Below are positions 8,512 through 17,469 of a stretch of 48,335 nt of DNA, in pieces; positions within the stretch are counted from its first letter, which is position 1, and each line of letters begins with the position of its first letter. Source of the DNA: an uncultured Oscillibacter sp. (GTDB lineage: Bacteria; Bacillota; Clostridia; Oscillospirales; Oscillospiraceae); contig CAJUDW010000020.1 of the NCBI GenBank assembly GCA_910584995.1, forward strand, positions 1-48,335, in the 5' to 3' direction. The translations under genes and the position numbers were made by a program. Under the pieces are notes generated by a model. It made no database searches and was not told the origin of the DNA. It worked only from the letters and a program-made list of their open reading frames with translations.

Positions 8512-10032
8512 TTGCACCAGAGCAGAAGAAGATTAAGCCTTTATAATACGATTACGGCCATCGGGCTGACTCTGGTCAACGGCTTGCTTGGAATCGTTGT
8601 AACGCGTTTGATAATTACCCGTTTCGGTTCCGATTTCAATGGGCTGAATTCCACGGCAAACCAGATTGTCAACGTGCTTTTAATCCTGGAGGGCGGCTTT
8701 ACGCTTGCTACCAATGTCGCCCTGTTTGCCCCGCTTGGACAGCAAAATTACGCGCTTGTAAACGGAATCCTCTCAGCAACACGGAAAAAATTCAGGTTGA
8801 TCGGGATATTGTTTCTAGGCGTGGGTATAATTGCCGCAGGCGCTTATACAGCAGCCGTCAACAGTGGTCTGGAAAAGCCACTGATTGCGTCTATCATTTT
8901 AATGACGGTTCTGCCGCAAGCGTTTAATCTGTACTACGCGGTATCTTACCGCGTCCTGCTGCAGGCGCAGCAGAGAGAATATATCATCAGTTCCATCACC
9001 ATGCTGACCATCGGATTGGGACATGCTGTTAATATTTTCCTAGTTATACAGGGCGGAGATATGTGGATGATCCGGTTTACCACCATGGTATTCGCTCTGT
9101 TCAACAGCCTCCTGATTGCCGGATGGGTCAAACGTGCAAATCCATATCTTGACTTCTGTGCAGAGCCGAGACGGGATCTGATTAAAGGGACAAATGATGT
9201 TCTGACGCAAAAAATAACAGGCGTCATCTATAATGCGGCACCGATTGTTTTCCTCTCGGTTTCCCCTGTGGGAGGCACACTGTTGGCCAGTATTTATGCG
9301 GTATACAACAATGTGTTTACCATGATTAAAAGCTTGCTCCACGGCGTTATCGACGCCCCACGCCTGGGTCTTGGACAGCTTCTTTCCGAACAGCCCCGGG
9401 AGGAGGTCTGGCCCATTTTCAGGCTCTATGAGTACATCGCTTTCCTGGCGGTTTTCGTTCTGCTGAGCACGGCCTGTACATTGATTTTCCCTTTTATAGA
9501 GTTCTATACCGCTGGTGTCAACGACATAAACTATTGCGACAATACGATTGCGCTCCTCATGGTCTCCATATGTACGATTGAAATCCTGCATCTTCCCAGC
9601 GGCCATTTGCTCAATATGGCCGGTATGTTTCAAATCGCAAAAAGGTTCCAGTTGGCTGCATGTTTCCTGCTGGTTGCGGCAATGTCCATTGGAGGCAGCG
9701 TATGGGGCATGTATGGGATTCTGACCGCTCTGCTTTTTGCAGCAATCGTACTGGCTTTTTTGGAAATGGGATATGTACATCTATACTTTTTTCACAACAA
9801 AACGGGAACGTTATTAAAAATGCTCCTGCCGCTTGTTTTCTCGGGCGTCGTGGTTTGCGCGGGAGAGGCTGCGATATCCGTTCCAATAAACGGATATATT
9901 TCCTTTGCCAAATATGGGTTTCTGTTTTTTGCGCTACACTGCTGCGCTGCCGTTTTTACCGCGGCTGTTTTTAACCGTAAGGATCTGATTTCTATCTGTT
10001 CTATCATAAAATCAAGCATAAAGCGGCATTAA
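8512..10032 (+). CDS. Wzx-like polysaccharide flippase (MATE/MVF superfamily)
   Basis: The 506-residue protein has 12-14 predicted membrane helices across its full length and the N-terminal pattern of oligosaccharide flippases (TRLIITRFGSDFNGLNSTANQ). It should move undecaprenyl-pyrophosphate-linked repeat units across the membrane before polymerisation. The start is a TTG at 8512: a full AGGAGG lies eight bases upstream (8498-8503), and no better ATG is available before the first helix. It is the last gene of the polysaccharide cluster; composition is already less AT-rich than in the genes before it. Confidence 0.85.
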   Translation: MHQSRRRLSLYNTITAIGLTLVNGLLGIVVTRLIITRFGSDFNGLNSTANQIVNVLLILEGGFTLATNVALFAPLGQQNYALVNGILSATRKKFRLIGILFLGVGIIAAGAYTAAVNSGLEKPLIASIILMTVLPQAFNLYYAVSYRVLLQAQQREYIISSITMLTIGLGHAVNIFLVIQGGDMWMIRFTTMVFALFNSLLIAGWVKRANPYLDFCAEPRRDLIKGTNDVLTQKITGVIYNAAPIVFLSVSPVGGTLLASIYAVYNNVFTMIKSLLHGVIDAPRLGLGQLLSEQPREEVWPIFRLYEYIAFLAVFVLLSTACTLIFPFIEFYTAGVNDINYCDNTIALLMVSICTIEILHLPSGHLLNMAGMFQIAKRFQLAACFLLVAAMSIGGSVWGMYGILTALLFAAIVLAFLEMGYVHLYFFHNKTGTLLKMLLPLVFSGVVVCAGEAAISVPINGYISFAKYGFLFFALHCCAAVFTAAVFNRKDLISICSIIKSSIKRH

Positions 10033-10462
10033 CAGAAATTCTGCCTGGCTAAAAAGGGCCGTCCTGTTTTGGCTTCTACCAATCAGCAAAAAGGGACGGT
10101 GAACGTTTGATCAGCATCCAAAATACTTTCATCGGTAATACTGCCAAGAGTTATACGCAAATTTGTTCGCGGGTTCAGGTGGCAGCCCTACCAGGCCTCA
10201 TTGCATCATACCAGGCTGCCCGGATCAGCTGCCTTGCTTCCTGCTCTAGCGACTCATTCAGCGTTTCCTCTCCCTCCGGCCCACTTCCTTGTGCTTTTCC
10301 TTGCGTACTTCTTCGTTTAGTTGGACTGTTAGTGCCAGTGCTAAAATGAAAGAAAACGGCAAGGAAAAATGTAGTATTGTGGCGGAGGTAAAAAAGATAG
10401 ACTCCCAAACGGGACATGAAAGAGCCCGGAAAGCGAGTCAGGAAATGAAAGGAACACAGTGG
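10033..10462. other. Intergenic stretch without a convincing gene, before the istA relic
   Basis: This 430-bp gap follows the flippase. The short open frames on both strands lack ribosome sites and recognisable motifs. A 6-bp complementary pair (CCGTCC around 10062 and GGACGG around 10095) could form a weak hairpin after the flippase, but without a T-run. The minus strand from about 10340 to 10200 reads charged, protein-like stretches in shifting frames, so it may be decayed mobile-element sequence; I cannot name it. Confidence 0.4.
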
Positions 10463-11113
10463 ATGGACATCCGAAGCGACAGACAAAAGGGGCGTTGAAC
10501 TATGTGGAGTTGGGAAGGAAGTACCACATGGACCCGCGGACAGCAAAGCGGTACGCGGAGTCGCCGCAGAAGCCGGAGTACACATTAAGAGAGCCCAAAC
10601 CCACGAAGATGGATCTGAATGAGAAATCGACGGTGTGGTTTGAGACGATGCCTGGGAAACAGGGACAGATGGACTGGAGGTTCTTCGAGGATCACCTGGT
10701 ATACGAGGACGGGAAATGGAAGAAACTATACTGTTTTCTCATGTTCCTGGGATATTCGAGGATGTGGGATATCAAATTTGTCACGGATATGGGTACAAAT
10801 ACACGGATTCGGTGCCACCAGAACGCGTCTCGGTACTTTTGAGGGTACTCGGAGGAGATCCTGTACGGATAACATGTCCCCGCAAGGGGGATGCGATGGC
10901 CCTAAGCGTCAAAACCGCTAAGAACCATCCAAAAGCAGGGGGGATCATCAAGCGGCTTTTGAAGCAAGAAGATTCTACTCCTTGGCAGACCTGAACGGAC
11001 AGGCGCTGGCCTGGTGTAATAAAGCCAATGGCAAAGTCCGCGCTACCACCAATGAGATTCCTTTTGAGTGGTTGAAAGAAGAGGGGCTGAGCCCCCAACA
11101 TCATTTAAGTTAA
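10463..11113 (+). pseudogene. istA: Degenerate IS21-family transposase (istA) with frameshifts and an internal deletion
   Basis: Pieces of an IS21-type IstA are readable in several frames. The HTH part (YVELGRKYHMDPRTAKRY) follows a frameshift near 10490. The start of the DDE domain (PGKQGQMDWRFFEDH, YCFLMFLGYSRM, KFVTDMGTNT) is in the same frame up to about 10842. A frameshift then leads to IIKRLLKQEDST (10946-10980), and another frame gives SLADLNGQALAWCNK to NEIPFEWLKEEGLSP, ending at the TAA at 11111. The segment expected between the last two pieces, which carries the later catalytic residues, is missing. The element cannot be active. Its left terminal repeat is not obvious. Confidence 0.85.
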
Positions 11114-11138
11114 GGCTTTCGAGCACCCCAAGAAAAAG

Positions 11139-11178
11139 CCCACCACCTTTTCAAAAATAAAGGTGGTGGGTATTTTTT
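11139..11178. terminator. Bidirectional intrinsic terminator
   Basis: A perfect 12-bp stem (CCCACCACCTTT, 11139-11150, with its complement at 11159-11170) encloses an 8-base loop and is followed on the plus strand by TATTTTTT. On the minus strand the stem is followed by CTTTTTCTT, so it can also end transcription of the SLH-protein fragment at 11219-11569. Confidence 0.85.
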
Positions 11179-11218
11179 CACGGGTTACATGCTGTCAGTT
11201 ATCAAAAGCCGTCCGGCT

Positions 11219-11569
11219 TTACTTGCCCATAGCGCGATACAGGAACGCAACAATCTGCCCATGGGTACAGGTAGCGGCGGGGGAGAAGTTGCTGCCGCCT
11301 GTTCCGCTGGTGACTTTGTTCTCTACCGCCCACGCCACAGCTTGCGCGTAGTTGGAGTTGGCTGGAACATCGGTAAAATCAGCCTTGCCGGCAAGCACGG
11401 GACTTTCAGCCGCTTTCCACATATATTCCATCGTCATGGCGCGGGTACAATCTGTATTTGCGCCAAAGATGGAAGTGGATACCAAACCCTTTTCAGTGGC
11501 CCACAGAGCCATCTTATAGAAATAAGCAGATCGCTCTGCATCGGATATCGTATCAAAGCCAGACAGCAC
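11219..11569 (-). CDS. C-terminal fragment of an S-layer-homology (SLH) domain protein
   Basis: The 116-residue frame ends with a clear SLH motif: FTDVPANSNYAQAVAWAVE, then TSGTGG, NFSPAATCTHGQIVAFLYRAMGK, the usual C-terminus of cell-surface SLH proteins in Clostridia. A degraded second repeat (ALWATEKGL, TRAMTMEYMWKAA) lies before it. A full-length protein would be several hundred residues with a signal peptide; neither is here. A GTG at 11569 has an AGAGG about eight bases upstream, but this may be chance. It sits between istA and istB relics on the opposite strand, so it is probably a truncated remnant rather than a working gene. Confidence 0.65.
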   Translation of the reverse strand: MLSGFDTISDAERSAYFYKMALWATEKGLVSTSIFGANTDCTRAMTMEYMWKAAESPVLAGKADFTDVPANSNYAQAVAWAVENKVTSGTGGSNFSPAATCTHGQIVAFLYRAMGK

Positions 11570-11600
11570 GAAAAAACCTCTACTGTATTTACCGCCAATA

Positions 11601-11760
11601 AGGCCCTTCTCCGAGTGGAACGAGGTCTTTGCCGATGTTACTATCGCCTTAGCTATCCTGGATCGCGTCCTGCATCACTGTACTCTAATCCATATCAAGG
11701 GCGGGTCTTGCCGCCTGAAGGAACGCAAGGAATTTATGCGCCAGAAACAGCAAATCGTGA
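11601..11760 (+). pseudogene. istB: C-terminal remnant of an IS21-family helper ATPase (istB)
   Basis: One frame reads PFSEWNEVFADVTIALAILDRVLHH and then CTLIHIKGGSCRLKERKEF. This is the C-terminal signature of IstB-type AAA+ proteins (usual form NLPFSEWGEVFGD...LDRLLHHS...IKGDSYRLKEK). The Walker motifs and the first two thirds of the protein are missing. It lies about 490 bp after the istA relic, in the order expected for IS21 elements, with the SLH fragment in between on the other strand. Confidence 0.75.
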
Positions 11761-11950
11761 ATACTCTTTTTGAGCAAGGTAGTACCTGCCGAAAAACGAC
11801 AAAATTTCTTCGGCGTTTTCTTGGAATTTCAAATTGGCGCTCACACGGTATTGCCCAACGCCATTTGGCAAAAGGATTCGCCAGAATATCGCCCCTATTT
11901 ATTGAGCGGTTGCCCCATACAGGTAGCCCCTCAATAAGCTGGGAGGATAT

Positions 11951-12124
11951 TCACGATAAGATACCAGCCATAATAGCAATCATACAGACTGCTGATGCGC
12001 CGATGCTGAATACAACAATCACCTTTTTAACCTGTTTATCCCCGTTTACGGCCGTGTCTATTTTGCCGGAAAATAAGGCGCAGGCAATGGCGGCTATCAT
12101 GAGCAATACTGCAAATCTCTCCAT
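11951..12124 (-). CDS. Small two-helix membrane protein, unknown function
   Basis: The 57-residue protein starts MERFAVLLMIAAIACALFSG and ends with a second hydrophobic stretch (VIVVFSIGASAVCMIAIMAGIL) after a short charged loop (KIDTAVNGDKQVKK), so it should span the membrane twice with the loop exposed. A GGAGGG site lies about six bases before the ATG, and a promoter with near-consensus boxes is just upstream (12158-12186). It therefore looks expressed although it borders a decayed region. I do not recognise a family. Confidence 0.6.
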   Translation of the reverse strand: MERFAVLLMIAAIACALFSGKIDTAVNGDKQVKKVIVVFSIGASAVCMIAIMAGILS

Positions 12125-12157
12125 ATTTTCCCTCCGTAAATTCTGATTTCCGGATTG

Positions 12158-12186
12158 ATTATACCACACGGCTGTGGCCGCATCAA
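12158..12186 (-). promoter_or_regulatory. Sigma-A promoter for the small membrane protein
   Basis: Read on the minus strand, TTGATG (12181-12186) and TATAAT (12158-12163) are separated by 17 bases, about 35 bases before the start codon at 12124. Confidence 0.7.
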
Positions 12187-12259
12187 CCCGGTTTTGCGGA
12201 AACTGCCAAAGCGATACCCCGGCGGGACTTCTTCCAAAAGGGGTTCCCCCCTGGGCAAA

Positions 12260-12288
12260 TTGACTTTTCCCGGCGCTGCCTGTATACT
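12260..12288 (+). promoter_or_regulatory. Sigma-A promoter for the HAD phosphatase
   Basis: TTGACT (12260-12265) and TATACT (12283-12288) are separated by 17 bases. The predicted transcript starts near 12295 and the GTG start of the HAD gene is at 12340. Confidence 0.75.
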
Positions 12289-12339
12289 GGGGACATATGG
12301 AAAGGGGCTCCCGTGGGAGCCGGTAAGGAGGACAGGGCT

Positions 12340-13026
12340 GTGATCAAAACAATTTTTTTGGATTTGGATGACACCATCCTGGATTTCAGTATGGCGGAGG
12401 CGGCCGCCCTGCGGAGGGCCCTGTTGGAGGCAGGGATCCCCCCGGAGGATCGGATTCTGGAGCGGTATCACCACATCAACGCCGCCCAGTGGGCCCTGCT
12501 GGAGGAGGGGAAGCTGACCCGGGAACAGGTGCTGGAGCGGCGGTTTGAACTGCTGTTTTCGGAAATGGGGCTGGGGGACGGCTGCCTGGAGGTAGGCGAA
12601 CGGTACGAGGCCTATCTGGGCCAGGGCCACTGGTTTGTCCCCGGCGCGGAGGCGCTGCTGGAGACGCTGTCTCCCCGGTATGCCCTGTACCTGGCGTCCA
12701 ACGGCACCGCCGCCATCCAGCACACCCGGCTGGAGAGCGCGGGGATTGCCCGGTATTTCCGTGGGATTTTCATCTCCCAGGAAATCGGGGCCGACAAGCC
12801 GGACAAGGCATTTTTCGACGTCTGCTTTGCCTCCGTCCCGGAATTTTCCCGGGACACGGCCCTGATAGTGGGGGACAGCCTCACTTCAGATATCCGGGGA
12901 GGCCGGAACGCCGGTATCCGCACCTGCTGGTTCAATCCCAAAGGGCAGCCCTGCCGGGAGGACATCCGGCCGGACGCGGAGATCCGGGCCCTCCCGGAAC
13001 TGCCGGATCTGCTGGAGAGGATGTAG
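12340..13026 (+). CDS. HAD-superfamily phosphatase (YjjG/YfnB-like)
   Basis: All four HAD motifs are visible in 228 residues: I, DLDDT at 8-12 with nucleophile D8 and D10; II, ASNGT; III, the lysine in GADKPDK; IV, VGDSLTSDIRGG. A helical cap is inserted after motif I. The overall pattern (DLDDTILDF, GADKPD, GDSLTSDIRGG) fits the YjjG/YfnB type, which dephosphorylates nucleotides and other small phosphates; the substrate is not determined. The start is GTG at 12340, with TAAGGAGG eight bases upstream; a longer frame from 12313 has no such site. It has its own promoter and stands alone. Confidence 0.85.
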   Translation: MIKTIFLDLDDTILDFSMAEAAALRRALLEAGIPPEDRILERYHHINAAQWALLEEGKLTREQVLERRFELLFSEMGLGDGCLEVGERYEAYLGQGHWFVPGAEALLETLSPRYALYLASNGTAAIQHTRLESAGIARYFRGIFISQEIGADKPDKAFFDVCFASVPEFSRDTALIVGDSLTSDIRGGRNAGIRTCWFNPKGQPCREDIRPDAEIRALPELPDLLERM

Positions 13027-13083
13027 GGCTTTTCTTGCGGGGAAAGCGGCGGCGCCGCGCTTTCCGGGGTTGCAGCCGTCTGT

Positions 13084-13122
13084 GCGCAGGGAACGTCTGC
13101 CCATAGCGGACGTTCCCTGCGC
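13084..13122. repeat. Perfect 14-bp inverted repeat after the HAD gene
   Basis: GCGCAGGGAACGTC at 13084-13097 is exactly complementary to 13109-13122, with an 11-base loop. No T-run follows on either strand. It may act as an RNA-stabilising 3' hairpin or be part of a dispersed repeat. The rest of 13027-13318 holds no gene I can support. Confidence 0.7.
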
Positions 13123-13236
13123 TTGCAGGCGGTAAAGCGTTTTCTCCCCCCTCCCCCTACACGCCGCCGGAGAAGACGGGTTTTCATTTTTTCGCGCCTG
13201 GAGGCGCAAACGCCGAGAGGCTTTGGGACACGCTAA

Positions 13237-13269
13237 AACCCTGAGGGAAACGCCGTTTCCCTCAGGGTT
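13237..13269 (-). terminator. Intrinsic terminator for the DUF1622 gene
   Basis: A perfect 15-bp stem (13237-13251 with 13255-13269) closes a three-base loop. Read on the minus strand it is followed by TT, giving a short GGGTTTT run. It lies 50 bases after the DUF1622 stop and also faces the HAD gene, so it can separate the two convergent units. Confidence 0.75.
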
Positions 13270-13318
13270 GATTTCCGTTTTCCCAGCGGAAGGGGCTGTC
13301 TGCCCCTGATTAGAGGCC

Positions 13319-13693
13319 TCACCAGCCTGCCGGGGTCTTCTCCGGGGCGGTTCCGCTGTCCGACAGGGCCATACGGGCCTCCTCCTCTTTGATTTCCCAG
13401 TGGATCAGGAAGGTCAGCGCCCCCCGCAGCAGGATGACGGCCCCCAGCGTAATCAGTTCGCTCTGCTCCCGGACGATGACCGTCCGCAGCACCTCCCCGC
13501 CCAGCTTGAATTCCAGAGCCAAGGCGATGCCTTGGGCCAGATCCAGCCGGATATGCCCGTCCCGCTTCACATAGCCGATCATGCTCTTTACTGCCGTCAC
13601 CAGCAGGACCGACACGCCGGCACACTCCAGCAGCAGCACGCCATACTGGACGATTAACCGGAAAATATCCTCAATCTGATTCAGCAGCGCCAT
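13319..13693 (-). CDS. DUF1622 family membrane protein
   Basis: The 124-residue protein has hydrophobic segments near residues 10-35 (VQYGVLLLECAGVSVLLVTAV) and 75-95 (LITLGAVILLRGALTFLI). Between them is the family stretch RLDLAQGIALALEFKLGGEVLRT, matching DUF1622 membrane proteins of unknown function. The ATG at 13693 has a GGAGG about seven bases upstream; a longer frame beginning 14 codons earlier lacks a site. It is divergent from the ABC transporter at 13917, and no functional link is evident. Confidence 0.75.
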   Translation of the reverse strand: MALLNQIEDIFRLIVQYGVLLLECAGVSVLLVTAVKSMIGYVKRDGHIRLDLAQGIALALEFKLGGEVLRTVIVREQSELITLGAVILLRGALTFLIHWEIKEEEARMALSDSGTAPEKTPAGW

Positions 13694-13916
13694 CAGGCCA
13701 CCTCCCTTTTTTCGGGGTTTTTCCCAGGATAACATGGAAAACGGTACCTGTCAACCAATTTTCCCCATCCGCCGGAGGGGGCCTTAAAAAACTGTTTAGA
13801 TTTTCGAAAGATTCTGGAAAGATTCCTGTGGTATGATCCTGATTGTCGAAAGACAGAATCTTAACATCTGTATTCCCGGCTGCGAATACGGAGCCTGAAA
13901 CAAGGAGGCGGCCTCT

Positions 13917-14588
13917 ATGGTAATTTTGGAAACCAGGGATTTGCGGAAAATTTACGGCTCCGGCGATACGGAAGTCCGGGCGCTGGACGGCGTGGATCTG
14001 ACGGTGGAAAAAGGGGAGTTTGCGGCGGTGGTAGGCACCTCCGGCTCCGGGAAATCCACCCTGCTCCACATGCTGGGCGGGCTGGACCGGCCCACTTCCG
14101 GAACTGTCACAGTGGACGGCAGGGAACTTTCCTCCCTGAAGGACGAGGAACTGACCATCTTCCGCCGCCGGAAAATCGGCTTTGTGTTCCAGAATTACAA
14201 TCTGGTGCCGGTTCTCAGCGTCTATGAAAACATTGTCCTGCCCATCCAGCTGGACGGCGCCGCCATAGACCGGGACTATGTGGGCCGGATTATCGAAACC
14301 CTGGGCCTGGAACGGAAGCTGCGGAGCCTGCCCAACAACCTCTCCGGCGGGCAGCAGCAGCGGGTGGCTATCGCCCGGGCCCTGGCGGCAAAGCCTGCCA
14401 TTATCCTGGCGGACGAGCCTACCGGCAACCTGGACAGCAAGACCAGCCTGGACGTGATGGGCCTTTTAAAAATCACCAGCGAAAAGTTTGTCCAGACCAT
14501 CGTCATGATCACCCACAATGAGGAAATCGCCCAGATGGCGGGCCGGATCATCCGCATTGAGGATGGCCGCATCACGGTCCGGGGGTGA
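13917..14588 (+). CDS. ABC transporter ATP-binding protein (MacB/LolD/BceA type)
   Basis: The 223-residue ATPase has Walker A (GTSGSGKST at about 40-48), a Q-loop (FVFQNYNLVP), the signature LSGGQQQRVAIARAL, Walker B (IILADEPTGNLDS) and the H-loop (MITHN). This set is typical of the ATPases that work with FtsX-type permeases in lipoprotein release, peptide efflux or antibiotic-peptide sensing. AAGGAGG lies eight bases before the ATG. The permease follows after four bases, so the two form one operon. No BceRS-like two-component genes flank it. Confidence 0.93.
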   Translation: MVILETRDLRKIYGSGDTEVRALDGVDLTVEKGEFAAVVGTSGSGKSTLLHMLGGLDRPTSGTVTVDGRELSSLKDEELTIFRRRKIGFVFQNYNLVPVLSVYENIVLPIQLDGAAIDRDYVGRIIETLGLERKLRSLPNNLSGGQQQRVAIARALAAKPAIILADEPTGNLDSKTSLDVMGLLKITSEKFVQTIVMITHNEEIAQMAGRIIRIEDGRITVRG

Positions 14589-14592
14589 GGGG

Positions 14593-17286
14593 ATGATTCG
14601 AGTCGCCAACCGCGGCGTGATCCGCCGCCTGGGGATGCGGTCCATGAAAGCGGCCAGGACCCGCAACATTGTGGCGGTGCTGGCCATCGCCCTGACCACC
14701 GTCCTCTTTACGTCCCTCTTTACCATCGCCTCCTCTATCAATTACTCCTACCAGCAGGAGAATTTCCGCCAGGCGGGAAGCGACATGCACGCCTCCGTCA
14801 AGAGGATCACTTGGGAGCAGGTGGAGGAACTGCGGGCCGATCCCCTCATCCGGAAGGGTACCGCCCGGATGTTCCTGGGTATGCCCTCGGAGCCGCCCTT
14901 CAACAAGTCCCACGTGGAGGTATCCTACCTGGAGCCCGCCGCCGCACCCCACTACTTCTGCGTCCCCAAGGAGGGGCGGCTGCCCCGGGAGGGCACCAAT
15001 GAGGCCGCCACGGACACCCATGTCCTGGCCCTGCTGGGGGTGGAGCCGGAGATCGGCGCGGAGTTTACCATGACCTTCAACCTGGACGATCTCACGGGCC
15101 ATCCTATCCCGGTCACCCGGACCTTTACCCTCTCAGGCTGGTGGGAGTACGACAGCGCCGTGGTGGCCAACCACGTCGTCCTGTCCCGGTCTAACGCCGA
15201 AGACATTGCCGCCCTGGGCAGCGGGAATCCCTACTCCATGACCGGAAAATGGAATCTGGACGTGATGTTCGAAGACGCCATGAGCATCCAGGAGGACATC
15301 TATCAGGTCCTTCGGAACCACGGCTACCAGGGAGAGGACTACCAGGGGGACCATTACCTGGACACCGGCGTCAACTGGGGCTATACCGGGGCCCAGTTCT
15401 CCAACAGCTTCGACCCTACGACAGCCATCGCCATTGCGGTACTGCTGCTGCTGATTATTTTCACCGGCTACCTCATTATCTATAATGTGTTCCAGATCTC
15501 AGTGACCAACGACATCCGGTTCTACGGCCTGTTAAAGGCCATCGGCACCACCGGGAAGCAGATCAAGCACATGATCCGCCAGCAGGCCCTGCTGCTGAGC
15601 CTGGTGGGCATCCCCATCGGCCTGCTGATGGGCTTCCTCACCGGCAACAAACTCACCCCGGTGATCATGGCCCAGCTAAGCTATAAGCACGCCTTTGTCT
15701 CCTTCAACCCCTTGATCTTCCTCGGTGCGGCGCTGTTTGCCCTCATTACCGTTTTCCTCTCCTGCGCCCGGCCCGGCCGCGTGGCGGCCCGGGTATCCCC
15801 GGTGGAAGCCGTCCGCTACACCGAGGGGGGCGGTACGGCGAAAAGGGCCGGGAAGCGGGAGAAAATCCGGGGGGACACCTCCGGCGCCTCCCTGCCCGGG
15901 ATGGCCTGGGCCAATCTGGGCAGGAGCCGGGGCAAGACCGTGGTAACGGTCATCTCCCTGACCTTGGCGGTGGTGCTGGCCACGATGACCTATACCTTCG
16001 CCACAGGCTTTGATATGGTGAAGTACCTGCAGAAGAAGGCCGACGCAGACTTCATCCTGGGGGACGCGGCCTATTTCCAGAGCAGCAGGGGCTTCCGGTC
16101 CCCCAATGAGGCGGTGCCGGAGGAGGCCATCTCCGACGTGAATGCCCGGGGCGGCATCGAGGAAGGCGGGCGCATTTACGGAAGTGTCTCCGCTATGAAG
16201 CAGTTTGTCACCGAGGAGTGGTTCCGGCAGAGTTGGGGAACGTTCAACGACCGGGAGACTGTGGATCAGGTGGTGGAGCAGACGCCCCGGCTGCCTAACG
16301 GGCTTCTGGAGGCCGGCGTGGTGCTGTACGGTATGGAGGACTTCCCCCTGGGCCTGGTGGACGTGCTGGAGGGGGACCTGGGCCCCCTGTCGGATCCCGG
16401 CCGGAAGGCTATTGCCGCTGTGTTTGTGTCTAACGACTACAACGAGACCCAATGGGGCAGCAACTGGGCCCGGCTGGGGGACACGGTGACGATCCGCCAT
16501 GTTACGGAAATGGAATATTTCTACCGGGACACCGGGGAAGTCTTTACGGATGTGGACGCCGCTATAGACAGCGGCCGCCCCTGGGGGGAGCGGGCCGTAA
16601 GCTATGAGGACGTGGACTATACCGTCTGCGCCCTAGTGCGTGTCCCCAACTCCATTTCCTACCGCTACCGGATCCTGGGCTACGACGAGTTCATCCTGGG
16701 GGCGGAGCGGTTCAAGCAGGACACCGGGACGGACAGCGTCATGACCTATCTCTTCAACACCGCCGGCGAGGCGGAGGGGGACATGGAGTCCTTCCTGGCA
16801 GAGTACACGGAGAGTGTCCAGCCCCTCTGCGACTACGAGAGCCGGGCCACGTATGCTGCCGAGTTCGAGGGCTTCAAGAGCATGTTTGCCACCATGGGCG
16901 GGGCCCTGAGTTTTATCATCGGCCTGGTGGGCGTGCTGAATTTCATCAACGCGGTGCTGACGGGTATTCTCGCCCGGAAGCGGGAACTGGCGGTGCTCCA
17001 GTCCGTAGGTATGACGGGGAAACAGCTGAAAACCATGCTGGTTTTCGAGGGGCTTTACTACACGCTCCTTGCCCTGCTGGTATCCCTGGTGATGACCGTC
17101 TGCCTGGGGCCTCTGATGGGGAAAGCCGCATCCGATATTTTCTGGTTCTTCACCTACCGCCTGACCGCCCTGCCGGTTTTGATTATCCTGCCGGTGTTTC
17201 TGGCCCTGGGAGCGCTGGTGCCCCTGTGGATCTGCCGCTCCGTGTCGAAACGAACCATCGTGGAGCGCTTGCGGGAGGCGGAATAG
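14593..17286 (+). CDS. FtsX-like ABC permease with two FtsX domains and large extracellular regions
   Basis: The 897-residue protein begins with a cytoplasmic RMRSMKAARTRN-like segment and a membrane helix (VAVLAIALTTVLFTSLFT). A large polar region of about 220 residues follows, then the first FtsX domain (about residues 275-435, with FYGLLKAIGTTGKQIK). A linker and a helix near 450-475 lead into a second large polar region (about 480-750). The second FtsX domain is C-terminal, with GILARKRELAVLQSVGMTGKQ. This layout is that of mechanotransmission-type permeases that pair with the adjacent ATPase. The ATG at 14593 follows GAGGGG; the frame is open further upstream, but that part overlaps the ATPase gene. 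Substrate unknown. Confidence 0.9.
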   Translation: MIRVANRGVIRRLGMRSMKAARTRNIVAVLAIALTTVLFTSLFTIASSINYSYQQENFRQAGSDMHASVKRITWEQVEELRADPLIRKGTARMFLGMPSEPPFNKSHVEVSYLEPAAAPHYFCVPKEGRLPREGTNEAATDTHVLALLGVEPEIGAEFTMTFNLDDLTGHPIPVTRTFTLSGWWEYDSAVVANHVVLSRSNAEDIAALGSGNPYSMTGKWNLDVMFEDAMSIQEDIYQVLRNHGYQGEDYQGDHYLDTGVNWGYTGAQFSNSFDPTTAIAIAVLLLLIIFTGYLIIYNVFQISVTNDIRFYGLLKAIGTTGKQIKHMIRQQALLLSLVGIPIGLLMGFLTGNKLTPVIMAQLSYKHAFVSFNPLIFLGAALFALITVFLSCARPGRVAARVSPVEAVRYTEGGGTAKRAGKREKIRGDTSGASLPGMAWANLGRSRGKTVVTVISLTLAVVLATMTYTFATGFDMVKYLQKKADADFILGDAAYFQSSRGFRSPNEAVPEEAISDVNARGGIEEGGRIYGSVSAMKQFVTEEWFRQSWGTFNDRETVDQVVEQTPRLPNGLLEAGVVLYGMEDFPLGLVDVLEGDLGPLSDPGRKAIAAVFVSNDYNETQWGSNWARLGDTVTIRHVTEMEYFYRDTGEVFTDVDAAIDSGRPWGERAVSYEDVDYTVCALVRVPNSISYRYRILGYDEFILGAERFKQDTGTDSVMTYLFNTAGEAEGDMESFLAEYTESVQPLCDYESRATYAAEFEGFKSMFATMGGALSFIIGLVGVLNFINAVLTGILARKRELAVLQSVGMTGKQLKTMLVFEGLYYTLLALLVSLVMTVCLGPLMGKAASDIFWFFTYRLTALPVLIILPVFLALGALVPLWICRSVSKRTIVERLREAE

Positions 17287-17322
17287 CCAAGGATAAATTG
17301 GCTGCCATTGGGCAAAGAGAGA

Positions 17323-17357
17323 GCCGGTGCCTGAATTTTAGGCACCGGCCCCTTTTT
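17323..17357 (+). terminator. Intrinsic terminator of the ABC transporter operon
   Basis: A perfect 10-bp stem, GCCGGTGCCT (17323-17332) with 17340-17349, closes a 7-base loop and is followed by CCCTTTTT. It lies 37 bases after the permease stop. Confidence 0.9.
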
Positions 17358-17469
17358 GCCTATTGCCGTTTCCCACTTTGTCCCATAGACTGGGAACAAC
17401 AACTGTACCGGCCCTGCCGCACCTCCCCCGGCGGAAGGAACCGCCGCCGGGCAGATACGTGCCGGGAAG

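Noticed and set aside
10107..10585. Short open frames on both strands before the istA relic
   Set aside because: No ribosome sites or recognisable domains. Treated as decayed sequence.
11770..11930. Minus-strand protein-like stretch (about 50 codons, ending FGRYYLAQKEYSRFAVSGA)
   Set aside because: It reads plausibly, but it has no good start codon or ribosome site and no family; probably a decayed fragment.
13740..13916. Possible operator or riboswitch before the ABC ATPase gene
   Set aside because: Repeats such as TTTTCGAAAGATTC and TTGTCGAAAGACAG are present, but they do not build a structure or promoter I could defend.
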